From Acidimicrobiaceae bacterium (GTDB lineage Bacteria > Actinomycetota > Acidimicrobiia > Acidimicrobiales > RAAP-2): DNA of 63,640 nt. A program made the position numbers and the translations under genes. Positions 63,049 to 63,640 of this stretch are shown here, piece by piece. The stretch is taken from positions 1 through 63,640 of the forward strand of contig PKXA01000133.1 in NCBI GenBank assembly GCA_003133325.1, written 5' to 3'. Each line of letters starts with the position of its first letter. Position 1 is the first letter of the stretch. Below the pieces are notes generated by a model. It was not told the origin of the DNA. It made no database searches and was given only the letters and a program-made list of their open reading frames with translations.

Positions 63049-63640
63049 ATGACTGCGGAACAGCAGCTCGAGCGCTCGGTGTTGGAAGGCAAAGAACGCG
63101 ATGAGCTTCATGCCATCGCGCAGGCACTGTCTGTAAAGACCACCACCCGGACCAAAAAAGCAGACATGATCGACGGCATCCTGACGGCCACCGGCGTCAC
63201 GGTGGGTCATGCCGCCACATCAGGTGCCGGAGCCACCAACGGAGACACCAGCTCTTCGGGCCGGCCGACCAACGGGTCGACGAATGGCTCGTCCGGTCGA
63301 TCGACTTCGGACAGGTCCGACCCGGCGGGAGATGAAGACGTAACAGGATCACCGACCAGACGAGGCGCAGGGCGACGCCCGGCAGCCACTCTCTCCTTCG
63401 GCCCGGACGATGACGCTAAGTCGGCGGAGGTCGATGTGGCCGGCGGCGACGGGTCCGGTCAACCGTCGGGCGAGGCTTCGGTGGCGGCCGGAGATGACGA
63501 ATCGACAGCCAGGTCCACCGATGAAGGCCGCCAGAACCGCCAGAACCAGAGTGGTCAGAATAGTCAGAACGCTTCCGGCAACCAGGGCGGGCAGGGCAAC
63601 CGTCAGGCCAACCAGGGCGGGCAGGGCAACCGTCAGGCCA
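63049..63640 (+). CDS. rho: transcription termination factor Rho, 5' part only
   Basis: ATG 63049 follows GAGGAGG by 6 nt and the frame is open to the window edge, giving 197 residues. Residues 5-45 form the Rho N-terminal domain (L-E-G-K-E-R-D-E-L-H-A-I-A-Q-A-L, then K-A-D-M-I-D-G-I-L). The rest is a low-complexity Gly/Asn/Gln/Ser/Arg region typical of the actinobacterial Rho insertion, ending in repeats. Rho is the hexameric helicase that terminates transcription. The RNA-binding and ATPase domains lie beyond the edge. Confidence 0.9.
   Translation, partial: MTAEQQLERSVLEGKERDELHAIAQALSVKTTTRTKKADMIDGILTATGVTVGHAATSGAGATNGDTSSSGRPTNGSTNGSSGRSTSDRSDPAGDEDVTGSPTRRGAGRRPAATLSFGPDDDAKSAEVDVAGGDGSGQPSGEASVAAGDDESTARSTDEGRQNRQNQSGQNSQNASGNQGGQGNRQANQGGQGNRQA
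63580..63640 (+). repeat. 30-bp in-frame tandem repeat in rho
   Basis: A 30-bp unit coding N-Q-G-G-Q-G-N-R-Q-A occurs at 63580-63609 and 63610-63639, and the third copy begins at the window edge. It lies in the Gln/Asn-rich insertion of Rho. Confidence 0.85.

Overview
The window is high-GC DNA from an actinobacterium. The markers are a WhiB1-type Fe-S regulator beside a PdtaS-type sensor kinase, a mycothiol-dependent formaldehyde dehydrogenase, the DUF3090/SCO1664-family/histidine-phosphatase trio, an F420-hydrogenase-beta-like protein, a DUF3107 protein, an actinobacterial Rho with a long disordered insert, and the argS-lysA-hom-thrC...rho gene order. A complete System I (Ccm) cytochrome c maturation operon is unusual for the phylum. 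Together with the mix of actinobacterial markers it suggests a deep-branching class such as Acidimicrobiia; this placement is inference. No rRNA, CRISPR array, insertion sequence or prophage was seen.

Layout. 1-1.1 kb: a partial VOC protein and three decayed genes. 1.2-8.2 kb: LMW phosphatase, DUF4395 membrane protein, two GT4-type glycosyltransferases, TetR regulator, enoyl-CoA hydratase, GDP-mannose dehydratase. 8.3-16.0 kb: ccdA-ccmABCDEFG-ccmHI, tightly overlapped. 16.0-20.3 kb: quinone oxidoreductase, then a divergent Fe-S module (SufR-like regulator and cysteine desulfurase against Mrp). 20.3-24.6 kb: methyltransferase, an isocitrate-lyase/PEP-mutase gene broken by an amber codon, cyclopropane-fatty-acid synthase, dGTPase. 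24.7-31.8 kb: DUF3107, two ArsA/Get3-like ATPases, O-methyltransferase, PHP phosphatase, pdtaS, whiB1, glycerophosphodiesterase. 31.9-36.5 kb: etfBA, then an MBOAT/SGNH polysaccharide O-acetylation pair. 36.5-45.3 kb: SCO1664/DUF3090/phosphatase trio, F420-type Fe-S protein, MBL and mycothiol dehydrogenase pair, Fpg-like glycosylase, Bcp, thiC. 45.5-57 kb: DEAD-box helicase, PIG-L, amidotransferase, HlyIII, aconitase, drug ABC exporter with MarR, Bcp-like peroxiredoxin, Smr, AlkB, second SufR-like regulator. 57.2-63.6 kb: tRNA-Arg(CCG), argS, lysA, hom, thrC and the 5' part of rho.

Cross-cutting observation. At least 16 genes show a TANNNT box (the actinobacterial -10 hexamer) ending 6-8 nt before the start codon, with no ribosome-binding site. 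This fits leaderless transcription and was used to choose starts. Genes inside operons, and a few with longer leaders (gmd, DUF4395, mrp, cfa, whiB1, mscR, bcp), instead have recognisable Shine-Dalgarno sequences or stop/start overlaps.

How the genes fit together. The Ccm operon supplies c-type cytochromes. The Fe-S module, the WhiB1 Fe-S sensor and EtfAB connect to respiratory and redox state. A perfect CRP-type palindrome lies upstream of whiB1, as is known for mycobacterial whiB1. The right end is a conserved translation, amino-acid and termination block from which thrB is missing at its usual place.
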